A stretch of DNA of 64,000 nucleotides from PALSA-600 sp963842335. GTDB taxonomy: Bacteria; Actinomycetota; Thermoleophilia; Gaiellales; Gaiellaceae. Position 1 is the stretch's first letter, and the number at the start of each line of letters is the position of its first letter. Positions 17,792-26,511 of this stretch are shown in pieces. A program made the translations under genes and the position numbers. The stretch lies in assembly GCA_963842335.1 (NCBI GenBank), contig CAWJGF010000003.1, positions 248,001 to 312,000 of the forward strand, read 5' to 3'. Under the pieces are notes generated by a model, which did not search any database, was not told the origin of the DNA, and was given only the letters and a program-made list of their open reading frames with translations.

Positions 17792-19209
17792 GCGATCGTG
17801 ACGGTCTGCAGCTCGGTGAAGGACTCCATCGGCGCGCTGCCGCCCACCCGCCCGATGCCGCTGGCGCTGCCAGAGCGCCCTCCGAAGGGCAGCTGCGGCT
17901 CCCAGTAGTTCGAGCTGTCGTTGATGTTCACCCAACCCGTGCGCACCTCGTCGGCGAAGCGAAGTCCCTTCGCGAGGTCGCGCGTGAAAATGGCCGAGAG
18001 CAAACCGTACGGAGAAGCGTTGGTCAGCTCGATCGCATGCTCGAGCGAATCGATCGCAACGACAGGCGCGATCGGGCCGAAGGTCTCCTCGACCGCGACC
18101 AGTGCATCGGACGGAACCCCGTCGAGTACCGTCGCCTGCCAGTAGAGCTCGGTGGGGAAGCCGTCGGCGCGCTCACCGCCACTGACGATCGTCGCGCCGC
18201 GCTGCAGCGCGTCGGCGACGTGCTCGTCCATCTTCTCCGCGACGCCCGAATTGTTCAGCGGTCCCATCGTCGTGCCTTCGGCGAACGGGTCGCCGAGCAC
18301 GACCCGGTCCGCGACGAGCGTCCTGAGCTTCTCGACGAAGGCCTCGCGCACGTCGCGGTGGACGAGCAGCCGCTCGCCGGCCGTGCAGCTCTGGCCTGCG
18401 CAGAGAAAGCAGGCGGTGACGGTCGCCTCGGCAGCAAGGTCGAGGTCGGCGTCGTCCAGGACGACGACCGGGCCGTTGCCGCCGAGCTCGAGTACGACGG
18501 CCTTCCCCGCTGCCGCTTCGGCCACCCTGCGGCCGGTCTCGGTCGAGCCGATGAAGCCGACGCCGTGCGTGCCCGGGTTGCGGGCGATCTCGTCGCCAAC
18601 CGTGGAGCCAGGCCCGGTGACGAGGTTGAAGACCCCGGGCGGAAGGTCGGCTTCGACGACGCACTGCGCGAGCGCAACGGCTGCGACCGCCGTCGAGGAT
18701 GCCGGCGTCCAGACCACGGTGTTGCCCGAGGCGAGCGCCGGCGCGATCAGCTCGGCCGGCATCGTGTACGGCCAGTTCCACGGCGTGATCACGCCGATCA
18801 CGCCGCGCGGGCGCCGCACGAGCAGCACGCGCTTGCCGGGCGACATCGAGTTCGGAAGCCGCCCCTCGAGCCGCTTGCCGTCCTCGGCGGCGTTACGCCA
18901 GTACGCGATCAGCTCCTCGACCTCGTCACGCGACTCGTGCAGAGGCTTGCCCTGGTCGAGGGTCAGCGTGTGCGCAAGCTCGTCGCGGCGGCGCTCGATC
19001 GCGTCGCCGACGCGGTTCATCGCTGCGGCCCGCTCGAATGCCGTCAGCCGCGCCCAGGAGTCCGCCGCGCGATTCGCCGCACCGATCGCGAGCTGCGCGT
19101 CGTCGCGGCCGCCCTGTGGGACCTCGGCGATGTCCTCGCCCGTCGCGGGCGAGGCAGCCGTGAACGTCTCGCCCGAGAGCGCGCTCGTCCACCGGCCGTC
19201 CACAAACAT
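17788..19209 (-). CDS. betB: Aldehyde dehydrogenase, probable betaine-aldehyde dehydrogenase
   Basis: 473-residue NAD(P)-dependent ALDH. Visible are the cofactor region VITPWNWPYTMPAELIAPALASGNTVVW, the Glu motif VLELGGNGP, the catalytic Cys in FLCAGQSCTAGER, and the C-terminal PFGGRSGSASGIGR. With the choline dehydrogenase-like gene downstream it would complete choline to glycine betaine; the substrate is contextual inference. ATG 19209 lies one base after the mttB stop and is preferred over an in-frame TTG at 19221. Confidence 0.85.
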   Translation of the reverse strand: MFVDGRWTSALSGETFTAASPATGEDIAEVPQGGRDDAQLAIGAANRAADSWARLTAFERAAAMNRVGDAIERRRDELAHTLTLDQGKPLHESRDEVEELIAYWRNAAEDGKRLEGRLPNSMSPGKRVLLVRRPRGVIGVITPWNWPYTMPAELIAPALASGNTVVWTPASSTAVAAVALAQCVVEADLPPGVFNLVTGPGSTVGDEIARNPGTHGVGFIGSTETGRRVAEAAAGKAVVLELGGNGPVVVLDDADLDLAAEATVTACFLCAGQSCTAGERLLVHRDVREAFVEKLRTLVADRVVLGDPFAEGTTMGPLNNSGVAEKMDEHVADALQRGATIVSGGERADGFPTELYWQATVLDGVPSDALVAVEETFGPIAPVVAIDSLEHAIELTNASPYGLLSAIFTRDLAKGLRFADEVRTGWVNINDSSNYWEPQLPFGGRSGSASGIGRVGGSAPMESFTELQTVTIA

Positions 19210-19210
19210 C

Positions 19211-20659
19211 TCAGTCGCCAAGTTCCGTGCGCCTGCGATCGACGTAGGCCTTCAACTGGTCCTTGAGGTCGCCTTCGAGCGCAGGCTCCTCGTACTCCTC
19301 GATCGTCTTGTGCCAGACGTCCGACGCGCGGGCGGCCGCGTCCTTGCCGCCGTTTCGGTTCCACCGCTCGTAGTTCTCCGTCGAGGACAGAAGAGGCCGG
19401 TAGAAGCACTCGCGGAAGCGCTCGAGCGTGTGCACCGCGCCGAGGAAGTGGCCGCCCTGCCCCACCTCCTGATGGGCGCTGTAGGCGAGCGTCTCCTCGT
19501 TGATCTCGAGCGGCTGGAAGACGTGCTGCAGCATCCGCAGCATCTCGACATCGACGATGAACTTCTCGTAGCACGAGACGAGCCCCGACTCGAGCCAGCC
19601 GGCAGAGTGCATGACGAAGTTCGTGCCGGCGAGGAACGTCGGCCAGAGCGTCATCGCGGCCTCGTAGGCGGCCTGGGCGTCAACGGTCTGTGAAGCGGTC
19701 AGCGCTCCGCCGCCACGGAACGGCAGGCCGTAGTGCCGCGCGATCTGGCCGGTGCAGAGCAAGCCGACTGCCGATTCGGGCGTGCCGAAGCTCGGCGAGC
19801 CGGATTGCATGTCGGTGTTCGAGAGGAACGAGCCGAAGACGACAGGCGCCCCTGGACGAATCGTCTGCACGAGCGCGATCCCTGCGAGCGCCTCGGCGAC
19901 CTGCTGGGCGAGCGAGGCCGCGACCGACACGGGGGACATCGCGCCCATCAGCAGGAACGGCGTGATCACGAGCGCCTGATTCGCCTTTGCGTAGGCGTGG
20001 AGTGCGTCCAACATCCGCTCGTCGTAGCGAAGCGGCGAGTTGACGTTGATCAGGCTGATGATCGCAGGTGTCTGCTCGAGCGACTCGCGGCCCAGAACCA
20101 TTTCCGCCATGGCAATGGTGTCCTCGGCGTTCGGCCCGGAGGTGACCGAACCCATGAACGGCTTGTCCGAGAGCGTCATGAGCGCGTAGACCATGTCGAG
20201 GTGCCGCGAATCGAGCGGCTTATCGTTCGGCTCGCAGATCGTCCCGCCGGGCGTGTCGAGCTGCGGGAACGCCTGCGAAAGCCGGACGAGGTTCTCGAAG
20301 TCCGCGTACGTCGCCTCACGCCGCTCGATCCCTTCGCGCACGAACGGGCACCCGTACACGGCACCGAACGCCATGTGCTTGCCGCCGATGTGAATGTTGT
20401 TCGCTGGATTGCGCGCCTGGAGATCGAACTCGCGCGGCGCCTTCGCGACCTGCTCGAGGATCCAATCCGGGTCGAGCTTGACGAGCTGGCCGTCGACCTT
20501 CTGACCCGCTGCTTCAAGCAGCGCGACCGTCGGCTCGTGCGGCTCCGACGTCCCGAATTCGATGCCCAGGTCGGAGACGATTCGGCGCCAGCCGCGCTCG
20601 AGCTCCTGCATCGAATGCTCGTCGAGGATCTCGTAGCGCGGTAGCTCATTGACGAGCAT
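19211..20659 (-). CDS. mtgB: MttB-family corrinoid methyltransferase (non-pyrrolysine; probable glycine betaine methyltransferase)
   Basis: 482-residue member of the trimethylamine methyltransferase (MttB) superfamily. Conserved stretches include GGKHMAFGAVYGCPFV, GSVTSGPNAEDTIAMAEMV, QTPAIISLINVNSPLRYD, GAPVVFGSFLSNTDMQSGSP and MLRMLQHVFQPLEINEETLA. The frame has no internal stop, so the amber pyrrolysine codon of true trimethylamine enzymes is absent. Non-Pyl members such as Desulfitobacterium MtgB demethylate glycine betaine, and others act on carnitine or proline betaine. The choline/betaine-aldehyde enzymes in the same operon favour glycine betaine. The product would be methyl-corrinoid plus dimethylglycine. 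Confidence 0.88.
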   Translation of the reverse strand: MLVNELPRYEILDEHSMQELERGWRRIVSDLGIEFGTSEPHEPTVALLEAAGQKVDGQLVKLDPDWILEQVAKAPREFDLQARNPANNIHIGGKHMAFGAVYGCPFVREGIERREATYADFENLVRLSQAFPQLDTPGGTICEPNDKPLDSRHLDMVYALMTLSDKPFMGSVTSGPNAEDTIAMAEMVLGRESLEQTPAIISLINVNSPLRYDERMLDALHAYAKANQALVITPFLLMGAMSPVSVAASLAQQVAEALAGIALVQTIRPGAPVVFGSFLSNTDMQSGSPSFGTPESAVGLLCTGQIARHYGLPFRGGGALTASQTVDAQAAYEAAMTLWPTFLAGTNFVMHSAGWLESGLVSCYEKFIVDVEMLRMLQHVFQPLEINEETLAYSAHQEVGQGGHFLGAVHTLERFRECFYRPLLSSTENYERWNRNGGKDAAARASDVWHKTIEEYEEPALEGDLKDQLKAYVDRRRTELGD

Positions 20660-21206
20660 TGAGTATTCCTTCCGTGAATGTTGGTGAGGTGCTCAGGAGG
20701 TGTTCGAGCGCGCGTTCGAGCCGGTGGTCGCCGGTCTCGCGGACTTCGAGCGGCAGTCCGAGCCTGTCGGCGGCGGCCTCCGCCTTTGCCTGCAGCTCGG
20801 CGGTCGGTGACTGTGCGAGCCAGACGACACGCTCATAGTGGCGGAAGTAGTCGTCTCGCAGCTCCGGGTGGCGGTCGAGACCGAGGCCACGCCATACGAC
20901 GCGGTCGAACGAGCGCACCAGGAAGTCGGTCAGGTAGTAGGTGCCGAGCTCATGTTCCATGCCGCCGAAGAGCTGGTAGCAGTCGGCGCCGGGCAGCCGC
21001 GGCAGCTCGTCCAGGGCGCCGCGCGTCCCACAGTCGGCGTACGCGACGACGTCGCCGCCGGCGGCGTCGACCGCTGCGCGAATGCGTTCGGGGCGGTTGT
21101 GCAGCTCGGGCGGCAGCGGGCGCACCTCGATGTCCCAGCCGCGGCGCTTCGCGATCTGATCGATGTGCAACGCCAGCGCGCCGCAGGCAACGACGACTTT
21201 CGTCAC
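20646..21206 (-). CDS. DUF1638 protein
   Basis: 186 residues of the DUF1638 type: MTKVVVACGALALHIDQIAKRRGW, then VAYADCGTRGALDELP, and a tyrosine/aspartate-rich middle (GTYYLTDFLVRSFD). This family repeatedly sits beside MttB-type methyltransferases and corrinoid proteins in methylotrophic microbes, so a role in corrinoid handling or methyltransferase maturation is plausible. Its biochemistry is unknown to me. Conserved Cys residues (ACGA, ADCGT) could bind metal. It overlaps both neighbours by a few bases. Confidence 0.8.
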   Translation of the reverse strand: MTKVVVACGALALHIDQIAKRRGWDIEVRPLPPELHNRPERIRAAVDAAGGDVVAYADCGTRGALDELPRLPGADCYQLFGGMEHELGTYYLTDFLVRSFDRVVWRGLGLDRHPELRDDYFRHYERVVWLAQSPTAELQAKAEAAADRLGLPLEVRETGDHRLERALEHLLSTSPTFTEGILNARQ

Positions 21207-23029
21207 GCGGGGAACGACAGCTGGTCGATGAACAGGTCGTTGAAGTCGGTGCGGCCGGAGAGCTCGACGTAGTCGACCTCGTCGAGGACGGCCGCCGCTG
21301 CCGCGCGCTCGTTCACCGAAAGCGCCGCGATCTTCGCGCCCTCGCCGGCCACGTTGCCGGCCGCGACGATCCGCGTCAGTGCGAGCTTCGGTACGAGCCC
21401 GATCTTCACCGCGCTTGCCGCGGTCAGATACGAGCCGAATGACCCGCCGAGGAGCACCTGCGAGATCTCCGCTGGATCGACGCCCATGTCGTTGCAGAGG
21501 ATCTGCCAGCCTGTCGCGATCGACGCCTTCGCGAACTGCAGCTCACGCACATCACGCTGCGAGAGAAAGACGTCGTCGTGGAGGTAGAAGACGTTCTCCT
21601 CGCCGATCTTGCCAAGACGGGGCGACGAGCCGAGCACGAAGCGGCCCGAATGATCGAGGATCCCGGCGCCGACGAGCTCGGCGACCGCGTCGACGAGCCC
21701 GGAGCCGCACAGGCCAACCGCCTCGACGTCACCGATCACGGTCAGTTGCACGTCGTCTCCGACGATCCGCACTCCTTCGATCGCGCCCTCGGCCGCGCGC
21801 ATGCCGCAGCGGATCTGTGCCGCCTCGAACGCCGGGCCTGCCGGCGCAGCGGTCGCGAGCGCTCGCGCGGATGAGCCGAGCACGATCTCCGAGTTCGTGC
21901 CGACGTCGATGAAGAGCCGCGTGCGCTTGTCGAGCGTCAGCCCGGTCGCGAGGATGCCGGCGACGATGTCCGGGCCGACATACGCGCCCAGAGCGGGGAA
22001 CAGCACGGCCGGCGCGCGCTCGTGCACCGAAACGCCGAAGTCGGTTGCCTTTGCCTCCGGGAGGCGGCGGGCGATGATCGTGAACGGAGCCATCGAGAGC
22101 GGCTCGGGATCGATCCCGAGCGCGAGCTGCAGCATCGTCATGTTCCCGGCGACGACGATCTCGTAGACCTCGGCCGGATCGACACCGGCCTCCTCGCACA
22201 CCTCGGTCGTCAGCGTCATCAAGGTCTCGTGGGCGCGGTCGCGCAGCGTCCCGAGCGCGGTCGGATCCATCATCGTCGCGCTGATGCGCGAGATCACATC
22301 CGCGCCGAACGGCTGCTGCGCGTTCAGCATCGAGCTGACGGCGGCCGGCTGGCCCGTCTCGAGGTCGATCAGCGTCGCGACGACGGTCGTCGTGCCGAGG
22401 TCGTAAGCGATTGCGTGCCTTCGCGCCGACGTATCGCCGGCTTCGACGTCGACGAGCAGGTCGTCGACGAACACGGCGGTGACCTTCCAGTCGGCGCCGC
22501 GCAACGTGTGGCCGAGCGTGCGCAAGAGCTCGATCGGCACACGGAGCTCGACATCGTCCATCGCTTGCAGCACGCGCTCGAGATCCGACACCTGATCCTC
22601 GAGCGTCGGCTCGCTCAGCTCGAGGTAGCGCTTCTGGACGGCCGGACGAAGGATGACGTGGCGACCGACCCCGGCAAGCGCGGCCTTCGGCCGGGTCTGG
22701 AGCGGCGGCACCTCGACCACGAGATCGACTTCGGCCTGCGCACGACAGGCGAGGCGCCAGCCCGCCTTCAACTCCTCGGCCGTGAACGCCCGCGGATCGA
22801 CCGTCGAAATCGCCTGTTCGCCGGACGCCACCCGCACCTTGCACTTCTTGCAGGTGCCATGACCGCCGCACGTGGAGTCGATCGCGATCCCGTTCCAGCT
22901 GGCCCCGTCGAACAGCGTCGTGCCCGCGGGCACGCGCGTCTCCTTGACAGCCCCGTCTGCCTGCTCGAAGACGAGCCGTACTCGATCCGGATGAACGTGG
23001 TCGAGCACCGGCTGCGGCTCCGCGTTCAC
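21203..23029 (-). CDS. Corrinoid activation protein, RACo-like (2Fe-2S domain plus ASKHA ATPase-like domain, DUF4445)
   Basis: 608 residues. An N-terminal plant-type 2Fe-2S domain has Cys54, Cys60, Cys63 and Cys95 (CGGHGTCKKC, then RLAC). A linker follows, then an ASKHA-fold domain with IAYDLGTTTVVATLIDLETG, FIDVGTNSEIVLG, and VLLGGSFGSYLTAASAVKIG. RACo proteins use ATP to drive reduction of oxidised Co(II) corrinoid back to Co(I). The GTG at 23029 is chosen because it overlaps the upstream stop by GTGA; the longer frame to 23083 would run into the upstream gene. Confidence 0.92.
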   Translation of the reverse strand: MNAEPQPVLDHVHPDRVRLVFEQADGAVKETRVPAGTTLFDGASWNGIAIDSTCGGHGTCKKCKVRVASGEQAISTVDPRAFTAEELKAGWRLACRAQAEVDLVVEVPPLQTRPKAALAGVGRHVILRPAVQKRYLELSEPTLEDQVSDLERVLQAMDDVELRVPIELLRTLGHTLRGADWKVTAVFVDDLLVDVEAGDTSARRHAIAYDLGTTTVVATLIDLETGQPAAVSSMLNAQQPFGADVISRISATMMDPTALGTLRDRAHETLMTLTTEVCEEAGVDPAEVYEIVVAGNMTMLQLALGIDPEPLSMAPFTIIARRLPEAKATDFGVSVHERAPAVLFPALGAYVGPDIVAGILATGLTLDKRTRLFIDVGTNSEIVLGSSARALATAAPAGPAFEAAQIRCGMRAAEGAIEGVRIVGDDVQLTVIGDVEAVGLCGSGLVDAVAELVGAGILDHSGRFVLGSSPRLGKIGEENVFYLHDDVFLSQRDVRELQFAKASIATGWQILCNDMGVDPAEISQVLLGGSFGSYLTAASAVKIGLVPKLALTRIVAAGNVAGEGAKIAALSVNERAAAAAVLDEVDYVELSGRTDFNDLFIDQLSFPA

Positions 23030-23883
23030 GCGGCTGCGGCCGCCTTCTTCGCGCGCCACGCGGCGATCCAGGCCGCTCCCCACTCGTCGTGGCCGAGGAG
23101 AAAGTCGGTCGCGCGCACCGCTTCGACGATCTCCTGCGAGCGGGCATCCATGATCGCGCTGGTCAGCCCGTGGCTGGCGGCGATCGCGAGGAATCCCGCT
23201 CCGAGTGTCTCTCGCCCGGGTAGCCCGAAGGAGGTGTTCGACGCGCCGCAGGTCATGTTCACGCCGAGGTCGTCGCGGATCAGCCGCACCGTCTCGAGGA
23301 ACAACGTGACGGCGCGCGGTTCGGCGCCGACCGGCATCGCAAGCGGATCGATCAGGACGTCCTCGGGAGGAATGCCGTAGTCACCGGCGACCGAGACGAT
23401 CTTGCGCGCGACCTCGAGCCGGCGTTCCGGCTCCATCGGGATCTCGTCGTCGTTCGCGAGGCCGATCACCGCCGCGCCGTACTTCGCGACGATCGGCAGG
23501 ATCGCTTCGAGACGCTCGTCCTCGCCGGTGACGGAGTTCACGAGCGCCTTGCCCTGGTAGGCACCGAGACCGGCCTCGAGTGCCTCGATCACCGAGGAGT
23601 CGATGCACAGGGGCAGGTCCGTCAAACCCTGCACCAGTGGGATCGCCGAACGCATCAGCTCGATCTCGTCAGCCAGTGGATCGCCGACGTTGACGTCGAG
23701 CATGTCCGCGCCCCCTGCGATCTGCTGCGCGACGTCGATCTCGAGACGAGAGAGATCGCCCTGCTGCAATTCCGCCTGAAACGTCTTTCGCCCGGTCGGG
23801 TTGATGCGTTCCCCAATCACGCAGAACGCGCGCTCGGGTCCGATCACCACCGTCCTAGACGGCGATTCGAGAACTGTTTCCAC
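23026..23883 (-). CDS. mtgA: Pterin-binding methyltransferase (MtgA/AcsE-type corrinoid:THF methyltransferase)
   Basis: 285-residue TIM-barrel of the pterin-binding family. Signatures are FCVIGERINPTGRKTF, GGADMLDVNVGDP, PLCIDSSVIEALEAGL, ALVNSVTGEDERLEAI, DVLIDPLAMPVGAE, and GASNTSFGLPGR, whose Asn is the usual pterin contact. It would move the methyl group from methyl-corrinoid to THF, giving methyl-THF. Placed between metF and the RACo gene, overlapping both. Confidence 0.9.
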   Translation of the reverse strand: METVLESPSRTVVIGPERAFCVIGERINPTGRKTFQAELQQGDLSRLEIDVAQQIAGGADMLDVNVGDPLADEIELMRSAIPLVQGLTDLPLCIDSSVIEALEAGLGAYQGKALVNSVTGEDERLEAILPIVAKYGAAVIGLANDDEIPMEPERRLEVARKIVSVAGDYGIPPEDVLIDPLAMPVGAEPRAVTLFLETVRLIRDDLGVNMTCGASNTSFGLPGRETLGAGFLAIAASHGLTSAIMDARSQEIVEAVRATDFLLGHDEWGAAWIAAWRAKKAAAAA

Positions 23884-24814
23884 TCAACTCCCTTTCTCGA
23901 CGAGTCGGAATGCCGAGGCGAGTGCACAAGCGCGCGATGCCCGCCTCCTTGCGAAAACTGATCAGGTGCAGCCCGCGAACGCCGGGCAGTGACCGCGCGT
24001 GCTCGGCGAGCTCGCATGCGACCTCGAAGCACTCGGCCTCCGGATCGCGGGCGCGCTCGCAGCGCTCGATCAACCCGGCCGGCACCGAGATTCCGGGGAC
24101 CTTCTCATCGATGAAGCGCAACGCCTTCGGCGAGCGGACGAGACAAATCGACGGCAGGATCGCCGCCTGTTCCGCGAGCCCGGAGACGACGGCGGCCGCC
24201 ATGAACCGCTCGAGCGGAGCCCGCTCGAACCCAACCTGCAGCTGCAGGAACCGTGCACCGGCGCGCACCTTCTTCAGCGCTCGCTCGACGCGGTAATCGA
24301 CGGGCGGCGCGGACGGATTCTCGACCGCACCGAGGAAGAGCGGCGGCGGAGGCTCGATCTTGCGCCCAGACAGATAGCGCCCGCTGCGCATGCCGCTCGC
24401 CGTGACGAGGAGCTGGATGCTGTCGAGGTCGAACACTCGCCGGGCCTCCGGCTCATCGCCGGCGGTCACGTCGTCTCCCGTCAGGCAGCAGATGTTCTCG
24501 ATGCCGTGCAGCGCGGCGCCCGCGATCTCGGCCTCGAGTGCAAGGCGGTTGCGATCGCGGCAGACCAGCTGCATCACGGGCTCCATGTCGAGCTGCCGCA
24601 AAGCGATCGCGACGGCGAGCGGCGAGGCGTGCGCGTGGGCGGCCGTGTTGTCGGTCGCATTCACGGCGTCGACGAACTCCTCGTACGGCGCGAACCGCTC
24701 GTGGACGGCGTCGAGGCCGCCGTTGTTCACCGTGAGGAGCTCGGCGGTCAGGACGAAACGCCCGGACGCGACCGCTGCCTCAAGCCTCGACACGCCAACC
24801 GTTCGGAGCGACAC
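23855..24814 (-). CDS. metF: Methylenetetrahydrofolate reductase (MetF family)
   Basis: 319-residue MTHFR TIM-barrel: VNATDNTAAHAHASPLAVAIAL, then QLVCRDRNRLALEAEI, GIENICCLTGDD, and GARFLQLQVGFERAPLERFM. In the oxidative direction it turns methyl-THF into methylene-THF. It overlaps metV by 35 bases with the start given, or 14 bases if GTG 24793 is used; the choice is open. MetV next door suggests the two-subunit MetVF enzyme known from acetogens. Confidence 0.87.
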   Translation of the reverse strand: MSLRTVGVSRLEAAVASGRFVLTAELLTVNNGGLDAVHERFAPYEEFVDAVNATDNTAAHAHASPLAVAIALRQLDMEPVMQLVCRDRNRLALEAEIAGAALHGIENICCLTGDDVTAGDEPEARRVFDLDSIQLLVTASGMRSGRYLSGRKIEPPPPLFLGAVENPSAPPVDYRVERALKKVRAGARFLQLQVGFERAPLERFMAAAVVSGLAEQAAILPSICLVRSPKALRFIDEKVPGISVPAGLIERCERARDPEAECFEVACELAEHARSLPGVRGLHLISFRKEAGIARLCTRLGIPTRRERELSGNSSRIAV

Positions 24815-25133
24815 GATCGCGCTTGCTGAGGTAGTTCGCCCACGACGACGTGTGCCACAGGCGGTTGTCGACAGGCTTGCGGATGTCGTTGAGCTCGTGC
24901 GCCCAGGGTGTCCTCGGCGCGCGCTCGACCGCCTTCAGCCAGACGCAGCGCATTCCCGGGTCGACCTCGCAGTTGCCGTCGGGGCGTACGCCGCCGCACG
25001 GCCCGTTGCGCAGCGTCTTCGGGCAGTTCATGGGGCAGGTCATCCCGGTCGAGTGCAACACGCACTGCCCGCACATCTGGCAGCCGAAGATAGGCTTCTT
25101 GACAGCGGCCTCGACAAGGGCGAGCGGTTTCAT
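24780..25133 (-). CDS. metV: MetV-like subunit of methylene-THF reductase (MTHFR C-terminal / DUF5981)
   Basis: 117 residues with a dense cysteine cluster: IFGCQMCGQCVLHSTGM, then CPMNCPKTLRNGPCGG, and later MRCVWLKAV. This pattern matches the MTHFR C-terminal (MetV) family, which in acetogens binds Fe-S or zinc and pairs with MetF. The protein presumably links MetF to an electron carrier other than NADH. The ATG at 25133 overlaps the corrinoid-protein stop (ATGA). Confidence 0.85.
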   Translation of the reverse strand: MKPLALVEAAVKKPIFGCQMCGQCVLHSTGMTCPMNCPKTLRNGPCGGVRPDGNCEVDPGMRCVWLKAVERAPRTPWAHELNDIRKPVDNRLWHTSSWANYLSKRDRVAPNGWRVEA

Positions 25134-25795
25134 ACAGCGACGGCCGAGCGGCGCTTCTCGATCAGCTCCTTGGCGAGGCGAACCGCGGTCGATGCGTCGG
25201 CCGCATAGCCGTCGGCGCCGACGGCATCGGCATATTCCTGCGTGACCGGCGCTCCGCCGACCATCACGATCACGTCGTCCCGAATGCCCGCCTTCTGGAG
25301 CGCGTTGATGTTCGCCTTGAACATCGGCATCGTCGTCGTCAGGAACGCGGAGAACCCGACGACGTCCGGCTGGTGCTCCTGGATCTGCTGCACGAACGTC
25401 TCGGGAGCGACATTCACCCCGAGGTCGTACACGGTGAACCCGGCCCCCTCGAGCATGATGTTGACGAGGTTCTTGCCGATGTCGTGGACGTCGCCCTTCA
25501 CGGTTCCCATCACGTACGTGCCGATCGGCTTGGCGCCGGTCTCGGCGAGCAGCGGCCGCAGGATGTCGAGTGCCCCCTGCATCGCGCGCGCCGCGATCAG
25601 CATCTCGGGCACGAAGTAGTCGCCGCGCTCGAAGCGGGCACCGACTTCCTCGAGCGACGGGATGAGCGCGTCGTAGAGCATCGACTCGCAGCCGAGGCCG
25701 TCTGCGAGCCCTCGGTTCACGAGATCCTTCACCTCGGGCGCATTGCCGACGAGGGTCTCGTCGTACAGGGCCTTGAGAATCTCTTCGTGGGTCAT
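25130..25795 (-). CDS. mtgC: Corrinoid (B12-binding) methyl carrier protein, MtgC/MttC type
   Basis: 221 residues. An N-terminal helical cap (residues about 1-85) precedes a Rossmann B12 domain with GTVKGDVHDIGKNLV, giving the DxHxxG cobalt-ligand motif at Asp102, His104 and Gly107. VVGFSAFLTTTM and VMVGGAPVTQEYADAVGADGY follow, as in MttC/MtbC proteins. It accepts the methyl group from the MttB-family enzyme and passes it to the pterin methyltransferase. Confidence 0.93.
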   Translation of the reverse strand: MTHEEILKALYDETLVGNAPEVKDLVNRGLADGLGCESMLYDALIPSLEEVGARFERGDYFVPEMLIAARAMQGALDILRPLLAETGAKPIGTYVMGTVKGDVHDIGKNLVNIMLEGAGFTVYDLGVNVAPETFVQQIQEHQPDVVGFSAFLTTTMPMFKANINALQKAGIRDDVIVMVGGAPVTQEYADAVGADGYAADASTAVRLAKELIEKRRSAVAV

Positions 25796-26502
25796 GCGGC
25801 ACCTCGCTGGTCGTCGTGGTTTCCGAGTTGCATCGAGAGCAGGCGCGCCTGCTCCAGCAGGGCCGGAGCGAGCTCTGCGATTCGTTCGGGCGTGAGCCGG
25901 ATGGTGGGGCCGGAAATCGAGAGAGCTGCGACCGGATCGCCGCCCGGGCCGAACACGGGCGCGGCGAGTGCAGCCAGCCCGTGCTCGAGCTCGTCGACCG
26001 CGACCGCGTAACCTCGCGCCCGGATCGCTTGCGCGACGCGGCCTTCCGGGAGCGGCGATGCGAACGCCAGCAGCACGCGGCCGTTGGCGGTGACGTCGTA
26101 GGGCACGCGCCTCCCGATCCAGTTGGTGCCGCCCACGTAGTGGCGCGTGTCCTCCTGCGCGAGATGCTCGACGCCGAGCGGCGTCGGCACCCCGAGGTTG
26201 ATCGTCTCGCCGGAGAGTTGCGCCAGGGCGTGCAGGGCCGGCGACGCGAGCTCGACGAGGTTCTCGCCCGGATCGCGATGGGCGAAGCGGAGGAGCACCG
26301 GGCCTGGGCGGAGCCGCCGGTCACCGGAGCGCTGGACGAGCCCCTGGCGCTCGAGCGCGCCAACGAGCCGCGATGTCGTCGACTTGGGCAGGCCGGAGCG
26401 GTCGGCAAGCTCGGTGACCGCGAGCGGCTCGTGGCTCTCGACGACGCGCACGAGCAATTCCGCCGCCCGGTCGATCGCCTGGGTTCCCGTTTCGGTCGCC
26501 AT
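25792..26502 (-). CDS. IclR-family transcriptional regulator of the corrinoid operon
   Basis: 236 residues. The N-terminal winged helix is clear (AIDRAAELLVRVVESHEPLAVTELADRSGLPKSTTSRLVGALERQGLVQR), followed by the IclR effector domain (LIVx-type core with GRRVPYDVTANGRVLLAFASP and PVFGPGGDPVAALSISGP). It heads the operon and overlaps the corrinoid gene by ATGA, so it is co-transcribed with its presumed targets. A perfect inverted repeat 10 bases upstream suggests autoregulation. Confidence 0.93.
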   Translation of the reverse strand: MATETGTQAIDRAAELLVRVVESHEPLAVTELADRSGLPKSTTSRLVGALERQGLVQRSGDRRLRPGPVLLRFAHRDPGENLVELASPALHALAQLSGETINLGVPTPLGVEHLAQEDTRHYVGGTNWIGRRVPYDVTANGRVLLAFASPLPEGRVAQAIRARGYAVAVDELEHGLAALAAPVFGPGGDPVAALSISGPTIRLTPERIAELAPALLEQARLLSMQLGNHDDQRGAA

Positions 26503-26511
26503 CCGCCCATA

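Noticed and set aside
19211..20659. Pyrrolysine-containing trimethylamine methyltransferase
   Set aside because: The 482-residue frame is uninterrupted, with no in-frame TAG, and the context is choline/betaine enzymes rather than trimethylamine genes.
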